Assembly (NCBI GenBank): GCA_905181995.1
Contig: CAJIZO010000125.1
Location: 1 to 32,925, forward strand
Source of the DNA: Flavobacteriaceae bacterium TMED48
GTDB taxonomy: Bacteria; Pseudomonadota; Gammaproteobacteria; Pseudomonadales; Porticoccaceae
Direction: 5' to 3'
DNA length: 32,925 nucleotides
The notes under the pieces were generated by a model. It did not search any database. It saw only the letters and a program-made list of their open reading frames with translations, and was not told the DNA's origin. Position numbers and translations under genes: made by a program. Of the stretch, positions 13,144 through 21,660 are shown piece after piece (the first letter of the stretch is position 1; the number at the start of each line of letters is the position of its first letter).

Positions 13144-14346
13144 CTATTCATACAAGCCGACAATCGAGATACTGCAGACGTTGCGATTGGGAAAGCCACC
13201 CAAATTGTGGGTTAATCCCAAGGTTGGATCGTCCAATTGGCGCTCCCCTGTACGGCCGTGCAGCTGCTGGTATATCTCGTACACCATGCGCAGCCCTGTA
13301 GCTCCAAGGGGATGGCCAAAACACTTTAGTCCACCGTCGACGTTGCACGGCAATGCGCCGTCCCGATCATACACCCCAGCGGTGATATCCTGACAAGCCT
13401 GACCCGGCGCCGACAAACCCAAATCCTCCATAGTCACCAGCTCGGTGATCGAAAAGCAGTCGTGCACTTCGACCATGTCCAGTTGCCGCTTCGGGTCGGT
13501 GATTCCTGCCTCGCTGTAAGCGCGCTTAGATGCTAGCTCTGCGGTCATAGCATGACTGCCATCCCACTCGTCGTAGAACATCTCCGCACCATTGCTAACC
13601 GCTAGTTGGAGCGCCTTAATACTCACTAAATTGGCCGCTCGGCCGATTTTTTTGGCCATTTCAGGTGTTGTCACAATGGCGCAAGCAGCGCCATCGCTAA
13701 CACCGCAGCAATCGAATAAGCCCAATGGATAAGAGATCATCGGCGCGTTGAGTACTTTTTCCTTGGTGATACGGTTTTTCAAATGGGCTTTTGGATTCAA
13801 GGCCCCATTCTCATGGCTTTTCCACGACACGTGCGCCATTGCCTCGCGCAATTGGTCCATGGGTATATTGTGTTTGTGGGCGTAGGCACTCGCCAGTTGC
13901 GCGAACGACCCCGGTGCCGAAACCCCCGGAAACCACAGATCTTCAAAGGTCCCCATGGTTCTCGCCGGCAAGCCGCCAAAGCCAGTATCCTTGAGCTTTT
14001 CGACGCCCATAGCGAGAGCAATATCGCAGGCCCCAGAGGCCACCGCATAAGCTGCGCCACGCAATGCCTCGGTACCGGTGGCGCAGAGGTTTTCGACCCG
14101 GGTCACCGGAACGTTCGGCAGGCGCAACGACTGGGATAGGGAGATGGAGGATTTACCCAAACTTTGCTCTTGATAACACAGCCCCAGCCACGCCGCCTCG
14201 ATCTGGGCTTTTTCTATCCCTGCATCTGCTAGGCACTCGTCGAACGCCTCGAGCATCAGATGCTCCGCGCCGCAGTCCCAGCGCTCGCCAAATCGGCTGC
14301 ATCCCATGCCAATAATAGCGACCTTGTCCTTGATTCCACTTGCCAT
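13144..14346 (-). CDS. thiolase / SCP2-type acetyl-CoA acetyltransferase family protein
   Basis: VENLCATGTEALRGAAYAV (nucleophile Cys), EVHDCFSITEL, KCFGHPLGATG (His); 400 aa. Confidence 0.9.
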   Translation of the reverse strand: MASGIKDKVAIIGMGCSRFGERWDCGAEHLMLEAFDECLADAGIEKAQIEAAWLGLCYQEQSLGKSSISLSQSLRLPNVPVTRVENLCATGTEALRGAAYAVASGACDIALAMGVEKLKDTGFGGLPARTMGTFEDLWFPGVSAPGSFAQLASAYAHKHNIPMDQLREAMAHVSWKSHENGALNPKAHLKNRITKEKVLNAPMISYPLGLFDCCGVSDGAACAIVTTPEMAKKIGRAANLVSIKALQLAVSNGAEMFYDEWDGSHAMTAELASKRAYSEAGITDPKRQLDMVEVHDCFSITELVTMEDLGLSAPGQACQDITAGVYDRDGALPCNVDGGLKCFGHPLGATGLRMVYEIYQQLHGRTGERQLDDPTLGLTHNLGGFPNRNVCSISIVGLYE

Positions 14347-14368
14347 AATGCTTGCCTACCTTGTTGGA

Positions 14369-15814
14369 TTATTCTGCGGCTGGTGCCGCTTTCCAGAAAT
14401 ATCGATGATAGCCCCGCAAGGGGTCGAAATCTTTGATTCGAAAGACCATCTGCAGCTTACTACCAATGCTCAATTCACCAGGGTCGAAGTCGGTAAACTC
14501 CATCATCAAGGTACTTTGACGATCAAATCTAACGCTTCCGTACATTAACGGTGGGTTCAACGACAACGCCAACCAATCCTCGGTGAAGGATTTCACCTGG
14601 CCGGCCTTGTTGGCGAACATCTCGTCATCCTGGGTATCTTGCTTGCCGCAATTGGGATTCACGCAAAGCGCAGTTTTCGGGAATTGCGCGACGCCGCAAT
14701 CGCGGCAGAGACCACCAACAAAACCAGTAATGGCTCGACGACCTCGATAAAAAGCAGCCTGGGAGGTGCGGTTATCGCGTTCTGCACGCATACCCCAATC
14801 GATATCCACGAGCCCGGCGAACGACAGGTAACGCAGGTAGTTAGTGTCGTCGACACCCGCCGCAATCGCCGCAGCAACGCCGTGACTTTCGCGAGCGCGA
14901 TGGACAATGTCAGTGGTTTGGAATAACAACGCATCGCAACCCTGGCCAAAGCCGACGAGCAGAATATGCTGGTCGGGTTCAGCCGCCTGGAGCGCATCGA
15001 CCAACAACAACAGCGCATCGGCGCTACCGGCGTGGCCAATCGGCGCTTTAAGGCCTTCGTGAAGCGCCATTTTATCGATACTACACCGGGCGGCAATCTG
15101 CGCCGCTGGCCGTCCATCGACGCCGGCAATCAGCAGGCGATCGATCTGTTCGGGTAACATGTGAAGCTTGGTCAATAGGGCCGCGACGGTCTCTGGAATG
15201 ATTTCCATCAAACCACAATCGCGGATCCAGCGCTCCTCCAGTGCGTAGTTATAATCGGACTGGGCAGTGCGATAGTGGTCGACCATATCTCGGGAAATAG
15301 AGTGCGATCCGATAAATCGCGCCAACTGTTGATCTTCGCCGGTGGTCAAGGCAGCCGCGGCATCGCCAACGGTGAATTCTTCGACGCTGCCGGCTCGGGT
15401 CAAACATTTTTCGGCACCCACCACCATGCATTCCGCACCGCCGTGTTGCAGCCCAAGTAATAACGCACTGGTTGCGGCCCTTTGAGAGCCACTGATATCT
15501 GCGGTTTGCAGATCCTCGGCAAGATTGAGCGCCTCGCCGACAACGGTGGCATTCTGGCGATCCGCAAACGGCAAGCTAGTGGACGCCAATAACAGCCGGT
15601 CGGGCGAGCGGTTGTCACCGCCACCAAGACAGACACGGGCCGCGGCTACCGCCATGGTAATAACATCTTCATCGTGCGAGCAAATGGCCCGCGAACCCTT
15701 ACCAAGCCCTTTTAAACCCGGTTTGGCCCAGGCATGAGCCGTTGCTATGGCGCTGCGCAACAATCGCCGCCTGGGTGCGTAGGCACCCACCGAAGTAATC
15801 CCTCTATTGGTCAC
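14369..15814 (-). CDS. HMG-CoA-synthase-like (thiolase superfamily) domain fused to C-terminal DUF35 zinc-ribbon/OB-fold domain
   Basis: N-terminal ITSVGAYAPRRRL and LLASTSLPFADRQNATVVGEALNL resemble HMGCS/KASIII; C-terminal CRDCGVAQFPKTALCVNPNCG zinc ribbon followed by OB-fold (VKSFTEDWLAL...YGSVRFD). Confidence 0.83.
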   Translation of the reverse strand: MTNRGITSVGAYAPRRRLLRSAIATAHAWAKPGLKGLGKGSRAICSHDEDVITMAVAAARVCLGGGDNRSPDRLLLASTSLPFADRQNATVVGEALNLAEDLQTADISGSQRAATSALLLGLQHGGAECMVVGAEKCLTRAGSVEEFTVGDAAAALTTGEDQQLARFIGSHSISRDMVDHYRTAQSDYNYALEERWIRDCGLMEIIPETVAALLTKLHMLPEQIDRLLIAGVDGRPAAQIAARCSIDKMALHEGLKAPIGHAGSADALLLLVDALQAAEPDQHILLVGFGQGCDALLFQTTDIVHRARESHGVAAAIAAGVDDTNYLRYLSFAGLVDIDWGMRAERDNRTSQAAFYRGRRAITGFVGGLCRDCGVAQFPKTALCVNPNCGKQDTQDDEMFANKAGQVKSFTEDWLALSLNPPLMYGSVRFDRQSTLMMEFTDFDPGELSIGSKLQMVFRIKDFDPLRGYHRYFWKAAPAAE

Positions 15815-15898
15815 ACTGATTCCCTTTCATAGTTGTCTGCCGTTTGCCGGACGCTACGCCGCAGGTTTTGCACGGCGCGCTCAAATTAAATCAACTAG

Positions 15899-16651
15899 CT
15901 ACAGTTTGGATGATTCGCCGCCGTCTATAACCATCACCGACCCGGTAACAAAATCCGACTGAGCGGACGCAAGGTAACAGGTCAAAGCACCTATTTCTGA
16001 GCTTTCCGCCATTCGCCGCGCTGGAATCTTACCTACTCGGCGCTTGAGTATTTCTGGCGATTCCATGACTTTGGACTGGGCGTCAGTTTTAAACGCGCCA
16101 GGGGCAATCGCATTCACCTGTACACCAAATTTGGCCCACTCTGCGGCCAGTGCTTTGGTGAATTGCAACACTGCGCCCTTACTCGAAGAATAGGCCGCGA
16201 GACTGGCCTTGCCGAGAATACCCGAGGTCGAGGCCACGTTTATTATTTTTCCCGAACCCTGGGCAACCATATGCTCGCCTGCGGCACGACAAAGAATCGC
16301 TGGGGCGGTGACATTGACCGCGAAAACCCGCTGCCACTCATCAAAATCTTGTTGTAAAAAAGGAGTCGCCGGCGCAATACCTGCATTATTAACCACTATA
16401 TCGATGCTTCCAAACAGCTCCCGCGCCTGCTCTGGCAGAGCGGCCACAGCCGCAGCGTCGAGCATATCGCACTGGCTGACCGCTATGCGCTCAGGATCTT
16501 GTGACTGCAGGTCGTTCAAGTCATCGATTGAGCGCGCCACGGCAAGTACTTTAACTCCCTGTCCAGCGAGGGCCAAGGCCATCTGATAGCCGAGCCCGCG
16601 GCTTGCGCCGGTGACGATTGCGACCTTGCCGGCAAGTTGAAAATCCATCAA
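15899..16651 (-). CDS. SDR family NAD(P)-dependent oxidoreductase
   Basis: VTGASRGLGYQMALAL, VNNAGIAPATP, YSSSKGAVLQFTKALA; ATGA-type overlap with upstream acyl-CoA dehydrogenase. Confidence 0.93.
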   Translation of the reverse strand: MMDFQLAGKVAIVTGASRGLGYQMALALAGQGVKVLAVARSIDDLNDLQSQDPERIAVSQCDMLDAAAVAALPEQARELFGSIDIVVNNAGIAPATPFLQQDFDEWQRVFAVNVTAPAILCRAAGEHMVAQGSGKIINVASTSGILGKASLAAYSSSKGAVLQFTKALAAEWAKFGVQVNAIAPGAFKTDAQSKVMESPEILKRRVGKIPARRMAESSEIGALTCYLASAQSDFVTGSVMVIDGGESSKL

Positions 16652-17778
16652 GCTTTCTCCAAAACCAACTGCTTGGCGATGCCAAGGCGCAGCACCTCGG
16701 ACGATCCTTCATAAATTCGCATCGGTCGTGCCTGACGATAAAGTCGCTCGATCTTCGATTGATGCTCTAGGCCATAACGGCCCATCATCTGAACGCAGCG
16801 ATCGACAACGCGCGAGGCCATCTCACTGGCGGCCAACTTTGCCATGGATGAGTGGTGCAAGGTCGACGACGGATCGGCGCAGGCCATCGAAGCGGCGCGA
16901 TAGGTGATCAACCGCGCCATCTCTATTTCGGTCCAACTGTCGGCTAACATTTGCGCAACCGGGCCTAGCCGTGCCAGCGGGCGCCCAAACTGGACCCGCG
17001 TGCTGGTGTGGCGAACCGCTTCGTCGAGCGCAGCTTGCGCTAGACCCACCGCGGCCCCTGCCACCGACACTCGGAACACGCCGAGCGTAGCGAGCGCATT
17101 TTGCAAGCCGTCACCAGCGACTCCCAAGCGAGCGCTATGGGGCAGTTGTACATTGTCGAAATAAACGTCGCCAAGCACGTGGGGCGCAATCAGTTCGGTG
17201 GTTTGCTTGGTCGACACACCATCGCTGTCCGCCGGCACTAACACCGTGGAGAACCCGCTATCCTCCTTGGCGAAAACAATATAATAAGCGGCGGCACCGG
17301 CGTTCGAAATATACGCTTTGGAACCATTTAAAACCAAACCGTCTGCGGTTTCTTTGACCTCGGTGGAGACCGATTTTAAATCTGACCCAGAATTGTCTTC
17401 GGTCAACGCCAGCGCACCCAGCGCTTCGGTCGCAGCCACTTTGGGTAGCCACTGTTCACGCTGTTGCTGGGAGCCGGCGACAGTAATGGCGTAACTGCCG
17501 ATGCCCTGCAGGGCAAACAGTGAATCGAGATGGGACGAGGTCGCCATCATCGCTTCACGCACGACACAAATGGCCAAAGGATCGATGGTTTCATAAGTGC
17601 CACCATATTCAGCAGCAACCATTAGCCGACTCAGACCGCTGGCCTTGAGCGCTTCGAGGACCCCTTGGTGTACCACGTTCGAGGCGTCGGCTTCGACCGC
17701 CATTGGCTCGATTTCTCGCGCTAACTCGAGCGCCCGCGCTTGGATAGTTAAATATTTTTCATCTAAATTGAAGTTCAT
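16648..17778 (-). CDS. acyl-CoA dehydrogenase family protein
   Basis: ALALTEDNSGSDLKSVSTEV, KAYISNAGAA, VQFGRPLARLGPVAQMLAD, YEGSSEVLRLGIAKQLV. Confidence 0.93.
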   Translation of the reverse strand: MNFNLDEKYLTIQARALELAREIEPMAVEADASNVVHQGVLEALKASGLSRLMVAAEYGGTYETIDPLAICVVREAMMATSSHLDSLFALQGIGSYAITVAGSQQQREQWLPKVAATEALGALALTEDNSGSDLKSVSTEVKETADGLVLNGSKAYISNAGAAAYYIVFAKEDSGFSTVLVPADSDGVSTKQTTELIAPHVLGDVYFDNVQLPHSARLGVAGDGLQNALATLGVFRVSVAGAAVGLAQAALDEAVRHTSTRVQFGRPLARLGPVAQMLADSWTEIEMARLITYRAASMACADPSSTLHHSSMAKLAASEMASRVVDRCVQMMGRYGLEHQSKIERLYRQARPMRIYEGSSEVLRLGIAKQLVLEKA

Positions 17779-17871
17779 AATTTGCTCGCAGTATTAAACG
17801 TCCTGTGCCCACACAGATAGATCGTTGCATGACGATGATAGCTAGCCCCTGGTCACAGAGGCCACCCCCAG

Positions 17872-18651
17872 TTAATCTTCGGGCTTGATTGCGCGACCGT
17901 CGAACTGTGCTTTACGCTTTTGCATAAAAGCGCTAGCTCCCTCGATCATATCGTTGGATCCAATGGCCTGCACCAACATGCCCAAACCGCTCAAGTAGGC
18001 GTCACGGGATTGATTCCACCATTGATTCGAGCTGATTTTGGCAATCTCCAAATAACGAGGACTCATCACCAGCAATTCATCTGCCCAACGGGTCACTTCG
18101 GCTTCGAGTTGATCGTTGTCGACCACCGCATTGATCCAGCCCATACCCAGTGCATCTCGAGCTTTGTAACGGCGACACATAAAAGCGACCTCTTTAGCGC
18201 GCTTTTCGCCAATCGTCAGGCTTAAAAAATTGGTTCCGCCAAGTACCGGCGCACTACCGATGCGCACACCAGTCTGCCCGAAAGTCGCGCTCTCAACGGC
18301 AATAGCCAAATCGCATGCAACCACCAATTCATTGCCGCCACCAGCTGCTGCGCCATTAACCGCGGCAATCACCGGTCGAGGACTCGTTCTAATCGCTTCA
18401 TAAACATCCAGCGACCCATAAAACATACTGCGCAGAGCGTTGGCATCCGGGTCTTGTAAATTAGCCAGATAGCCCCCCGCACAAAATGCGCGACCGGTGC
18501 CGGTAATCACAATAACACCGCTGTCGGCTGCACCACGCACCGCGGCAATCAACTCGCGCGCCATTTCCGCATCGTAAGAATTCATGCGTTCAGGACGGTT
18601 CAAGCGAATCCACGTGACCTCGCCCTTGGTCTCTACAACTACATCCGCCAT
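17872..18651 (-). CDS. enoyl-CoA hydratase/isomerase (crotonase) family protein, BadI/MenB-like
   Basis: VITGTGRAFCAGGYLANLQ, AAVNGAAAGGGNELVVACDLAIAVESATFGQTGVRIG; GEKRAKEVAFMCRRYKARDALGMGWINAVV resembles the MenB/BadI C-terminal half. Confidence 0.85.
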   Translation of the reverse strand: MADVVVETKGEVTWIRLNRPERMNSYDAEMARELIAAVRGAADSGVIVITGTGRAFCAGGYLANLQDPDANALRSMFYGSLDVYEAIRTSPRPVIAAVNGAAAGGGNELVVACDLAIAVESATFGQTGVRIGSAPVLGGTNFLSLTIGEKRAKEVAFMCRRYKARDALGMGWINAVVDNDQLEAEVTRWADELLVMSPRYLEIAKISSNQWWNQSRDAYLSGLGMLVQAIGSNDMIEGASAFMQKRKAQFDGRAIKPED

Positions 18652-18748
18652 CTCATATTTCCTTCATCTATTTATCGCATTCTGAGTTACCGGCAGGGTT
18701 TTGAGTCCACCCTGCCAGGGTACTAATGGTTTGGATTGTGCTGAACTT

Positions 18749-18763
18749 TTGAATTAAATTCAA
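18749..18763. promoter_or_regulatory. operator-like inverted repeat (perfect 7-1-7)
   Basis: TTGAATT-A-AATTCAA in the divergent intergenic region, about 98 bp upstream of the crotonase start. Confidence 0.6.
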
Positions 18764-18950
18764 GCATTCCTGCCAAAGAATATTGTCCCGAGGCGCCGGC
18801 CACCAAAGCGACAGTGTCCAAAGATGTGCTTAAGCCGACCGATGCAAGCATTATTGGGCAAATAAAATAAATACCTTAAGCCACTGTCAATACGCAATCC
18901 CCGGCGCGCACGTCAGCGCGTCGAAAAGTCATTTTTTTTAGCTCAGGGAC

Positions 18951-18979
18951 TTGACAACCAAGCCCAACCCTTTTAAATT
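18951..18979 (+). promoter_or_regulatory. sigma70-like promoter for the PPOX-family gene
   Basis: TTGACA (18951-18956), 17-nt spacer, TAAATT (18974-18979). Confidence 0.5.
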
Positions 18980-18993
18980 TGAATTAAGTTCAA
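18979..18993. promoter_or_regulatory. operator-like inverted repeat (7-1-7, one mismatch), extended by outer TTTTAAA...TTTAAAA arms
   Basis: TTGAATT-A-AGTTCAA; nearly identical to the 18749-18763 site and overlapping the predicted -10/+1 region. Confidence 0.6.
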
Positions 18994-19104
18994 TTTTAAA
19001 AAAATTGTCGGCGTTTTAACTCGCAAATACAAATACTATTTGCCTCCATTCAGACATCCCCCTAGGGTTGTCATACTTTTAATAGAGCATAGCGGAGCAA
19101 CAGC

Positions 19105-19701
19105 ATGTCAGAAGAAACCCCCAAGAAACCCAATTTCGATCCCATCAAGCTTGAGCAAGTGAATGTCAACAAAGACTATCCGATGGAGCCAGAAGAATTT
19201 GACATCCTCTACAAGCACAATTGTTACTGCCATATGGCCCACGTATCGCAGTATGGTTACCCAATTGTCACGCCGATGTTTTACGTGGTGTTAGAAGATG
19301 GCCACGTCTATATCAGTAGCGTGCAAAAGTACCGAAAGAAAATTGATCACCTGATCGCCAACCCCAAGATCTCAGTCAGCATCAGCAACGACGGATCAAA
19401 CGCCAAGCGCCAGAAGTCGATTCAAATTATTGGTAAGGCTGAAGTATCTTTTGAACAAGAGCTAATGACCAAGGTTCACTGGGCGATTATCGACAAGTAC
19501 TGGTTTGACCTCAAGGGCAACGATGAGTTGCGCGCCGCAGCCTTTAAGGGTGTCCACACACCCAATCGCGCCATCATCAAGGTCCTCCCAAACAAAAACT
19601 CTCCCACGTCTTGGGACTTTGGCAAGATGGTTCAAATGTACGAGAAAGGCGTCTGGTTCAACGAATCTTACGAGATGTCAAAACCATACGACGTTCGATA
19701 G
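19105..19701 (+). CDS. pyridoxamine 5'-phosphate oxidase (PPOX)/FDOR-class split-barrel protein, possible F420- or flavin-dependent
   Basis: CYCHMAHVSQYGYPIVTPMFYVVLEDGHVYISSVQKYRKKIDHLIANPKISVSI is the split-barrel flavin/F420-binding pattern; 198 aa. Confidence 0.8.
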   Translation: MSEETPKKPNFDPIKLEQVNVNKDYPMEPEEFDILYKHNCYCHMAHVSQYGYPIVTPMFYVVLEDGHVYISSVQKYRKKIDHLIANPKISVSISNDGSNAKRQKSIQIIGKAEVSFEQELMTKVHWAIIDKYWFDLKGNDELRAAAFKGVHTPNRAIIKVLPNKNSPTSWDFGKMVQMYEKGVWFNESYEMSKPYDVR

Positions 19702-19723
19702 TAACGTTTAACAAATCAAATCT

Positions 19724-19749
19724 GGCAGGCTTTGGCCTGCCTTTTTTTT
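19724..19749 (+). terminator. rho-independent terminator downstream of the PPOX gene
   Basis: GGCAGGC-TTTG-GCCTGCC followed by eight T; immediately precedes the next gene's RBS. Confidence 0.85.
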
Positions 19750-19764
19750 CACGAGGAGGTAATT

Positions 19765-21423
19765 ATGGGACAGTGGGACGACAAATTCATCAAGGCCGAA
19801 AAGAAACTCGAATCTTGGAACATGCAAGAATATGCCAAACAAGACAGAGTTTTATCGAGCATCATCGAAGACAAGGCAAGACAGTATCCCAACCATGTTG
19901 TCTTTCAGTTCAGAGACGTGCCTATTACCTTTGAGCAACTCAACCACAACATCAACAAGGCCGCCAATGGTTTCGCGGCAATGGGTGTCAAGCACGGCGA
20001 CAAGGTCGCGCTCATGCTGCCCAATTGCGAAGAATTTTTATACGCTTGGTTTGGGCTGAATAAAATTGGCGCCGTCGAAGTGCCGATTAATGTGGCCCTA
20101 AAAGGCACCGGTTTGATTCATCAAATTGTGCAATCTGACAGCGTTGTACTGGTTGCAGACACCGTGTTCCTAGATCGACTAGGACCCGTTTCAGATGATC
20201 TGTCGAGCGTTAACCACACAGTTTTTTACAACACCACCGACGAGCAGAGCCTGCCGACGTGGAAAGGCATTGAGTGCAGCTTCTTTGCAGAATTAATGGA
20301 TCACTCGTCAGACTCGCCCAACGTCATCGTAAACTCCAGCGACATGGCATCCATCCTTTTCACCTCAGGAACCACGGGTGTCTCAAAAGGCGTCATGATC
20401 AGCCATTACTACTGGTATGACATCTGGTCTCAGTCGGTCAAGTACTCACAGTACACCGAGGACGATGTCCTCTACACCGGCCTGCCCTTTTTCCACGGCA
20501 ACGCGCAGGGGATTACCATTGGACCGGCGATACTAGCCGACGCTAAAGCGGTCATTGTGGAGCGTTTTTCTGCCAGTAGCCTGTGGGAGGACTGCCGACG
20601 ATGGGAGTGTACCGAGGCCAACTACATCGGCGGCATTATTCCGATTCTGATGAAGGCTGCAGAGCGCGCCGACGACGGCGACAACCCCCTTCGACTAATG
20701 GTCGGTGCGGCTGCACCAGTCAACATTTGGCACGATTTTGAAAAGCGCTTTAACACCAAATTGCTGGAAGTCTACGGCATGACTGAATGTTACTGCTGTC
20801 TGGCCAACCCAATCGACAACGTCCGTCCAGGCTCTTGCGGCAAGGCCATAACTGGCTGGGATGTACAGATTATCGACGAGAACAACAACCAAGCGGCTCC
20901 GATGGAATTGGGTGAATTTGTTGCCCGCCCACAAACTATGGGCGTCGGTACCAATGGCTATTACAAAATGCCCGAAAAGAGTCTCGAGCTGTTCGAAAAT
21001 ATGTGGATCAATACCGGCGACCTAGGGCGCATGGATGAAGACGGTTACTTCTATTTTGTCGACCGCAAAAAGCAGGCCCTGCGCCGCCGCGGAGAGAACA
21101 TATCCTCGTTCGAGGTCGAGGCGGTTATCAGTTCGCACCCATCGGTGCTTGAATCCTGCGTTGTTGGTGTGCCATCGGATGTTGGTGAAGAGGACGTCAA
21201 GGCGGTCGTTATCATGCAAGACGGCCAGCAGGTCAGCGAAGCCGAATTGATCGAGTGGTGTGAGCCGCGCATGGCGTATTTTGCCATTCCGCGTTACATC
21301 GCCTTCCGCGACAGTCTCCCCAAAACGCCGAGTGAGCGGGTTGAAAAATACAAGCTCAAGGTTGAAGGTGTTACCGAAGACTGCTGGGATCGCGAAGATT
21401 CGGGAATCGTACTCAAGCGATAA
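19765..21423 (+). CDS. class I adenylate-forming acyl-CoA ligase (CaiC-like AMP-dependent synthetase)
   Basis: SILFTSGTTGVSKGVMISH, EVYGMTEC, INTGDLGRMDEDGYFYFVDRKKQALRRRGENIS; AGGAGGT RBS before ATG at 19765 (ORF opens 19732). Confidence 0.93.
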   Translation: MGQWDDKFIKAEKKLESWNMQEYAKQDRVLSSIIEDKARQYPNHVVFQFRDVPITFEQLNHNINKAANGFAAMGVKHGDKVALMLPNCEEFLYAWFGLNKIGAVEVPINVALKGTGLIHQIVQSDSVVLVADTVFLDRLGPVSDDLSSVNHTVFYNTTDEQSLPTWKGIECSFFAELMDHSSDSPNVIVNSSDMASILFTSGTTGVSKGVMISHYYWYDIWSQSVKYSQYTEDDVLYTGLPFFHGNAQGITIGPAILADAKAVIVERFSASSLWEDCRRWECTEANYIGGIIPILMKAAERADDGDNPLRLMVGAAAPVNIWHDFEKRFNTKLLEVYGMTECYCCLANPIDNVRPGSCGKAITGWDVQIIDENNNQAAPMELGEFVARPQTMGVGTNGYYKMPEKSLELFENMWINTGDLGRMDEDGYFYFVDRKKQALRRRGENISSFEVEAVISSHPSVLESCVVGVPSDVGEEDVKAVVIMQDGQQVSEAELIEWCEPRMAYFAIPRYIAFRDSLPKTPSERVEKYKLKVEGVTEDCWDREDSGIVLKR

Positions 21424-21432
21424 CCCGTCGAG

Positions 21433-21461
21433 TCGGGCGCGGTGCTTGGCACCGCGCCCGA
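21433..21461 (+). terminator. 13-bp perfect stem-loop after the ligase stop (no T-tract)
   Basis: TCGGGCGCGGTGC-TTG-GCACCGCGCCCGA ten nt after the stop codon. Confidence 0.45.
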
Positions 21462-21660
21462 TCGTCTCGGCGAGCAAAAGCCCCGGGGCAGCCATGGATC
21501 GAAGCGTTCTTGGAGCGTTTGAACACAGCCCAGGTTTGCTGACGCCAGCGGCGATTGACATAACACATGACCATATAATGAATAGCGCCCGCTTATCGCT
21601 CAAGACGGGTTGCCGATAACCGGCCTTATATTTAACTATGCAACAGCAAAGGAAATTAGT

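Noticed and set aside
21555-21579. Consensus TTGACA and TATAAT upstream of the SDR at 21661
   Set aside because: Spacer is only 13 nt, too short for a normal sigma70 promoter; may be chance or only one element is used.
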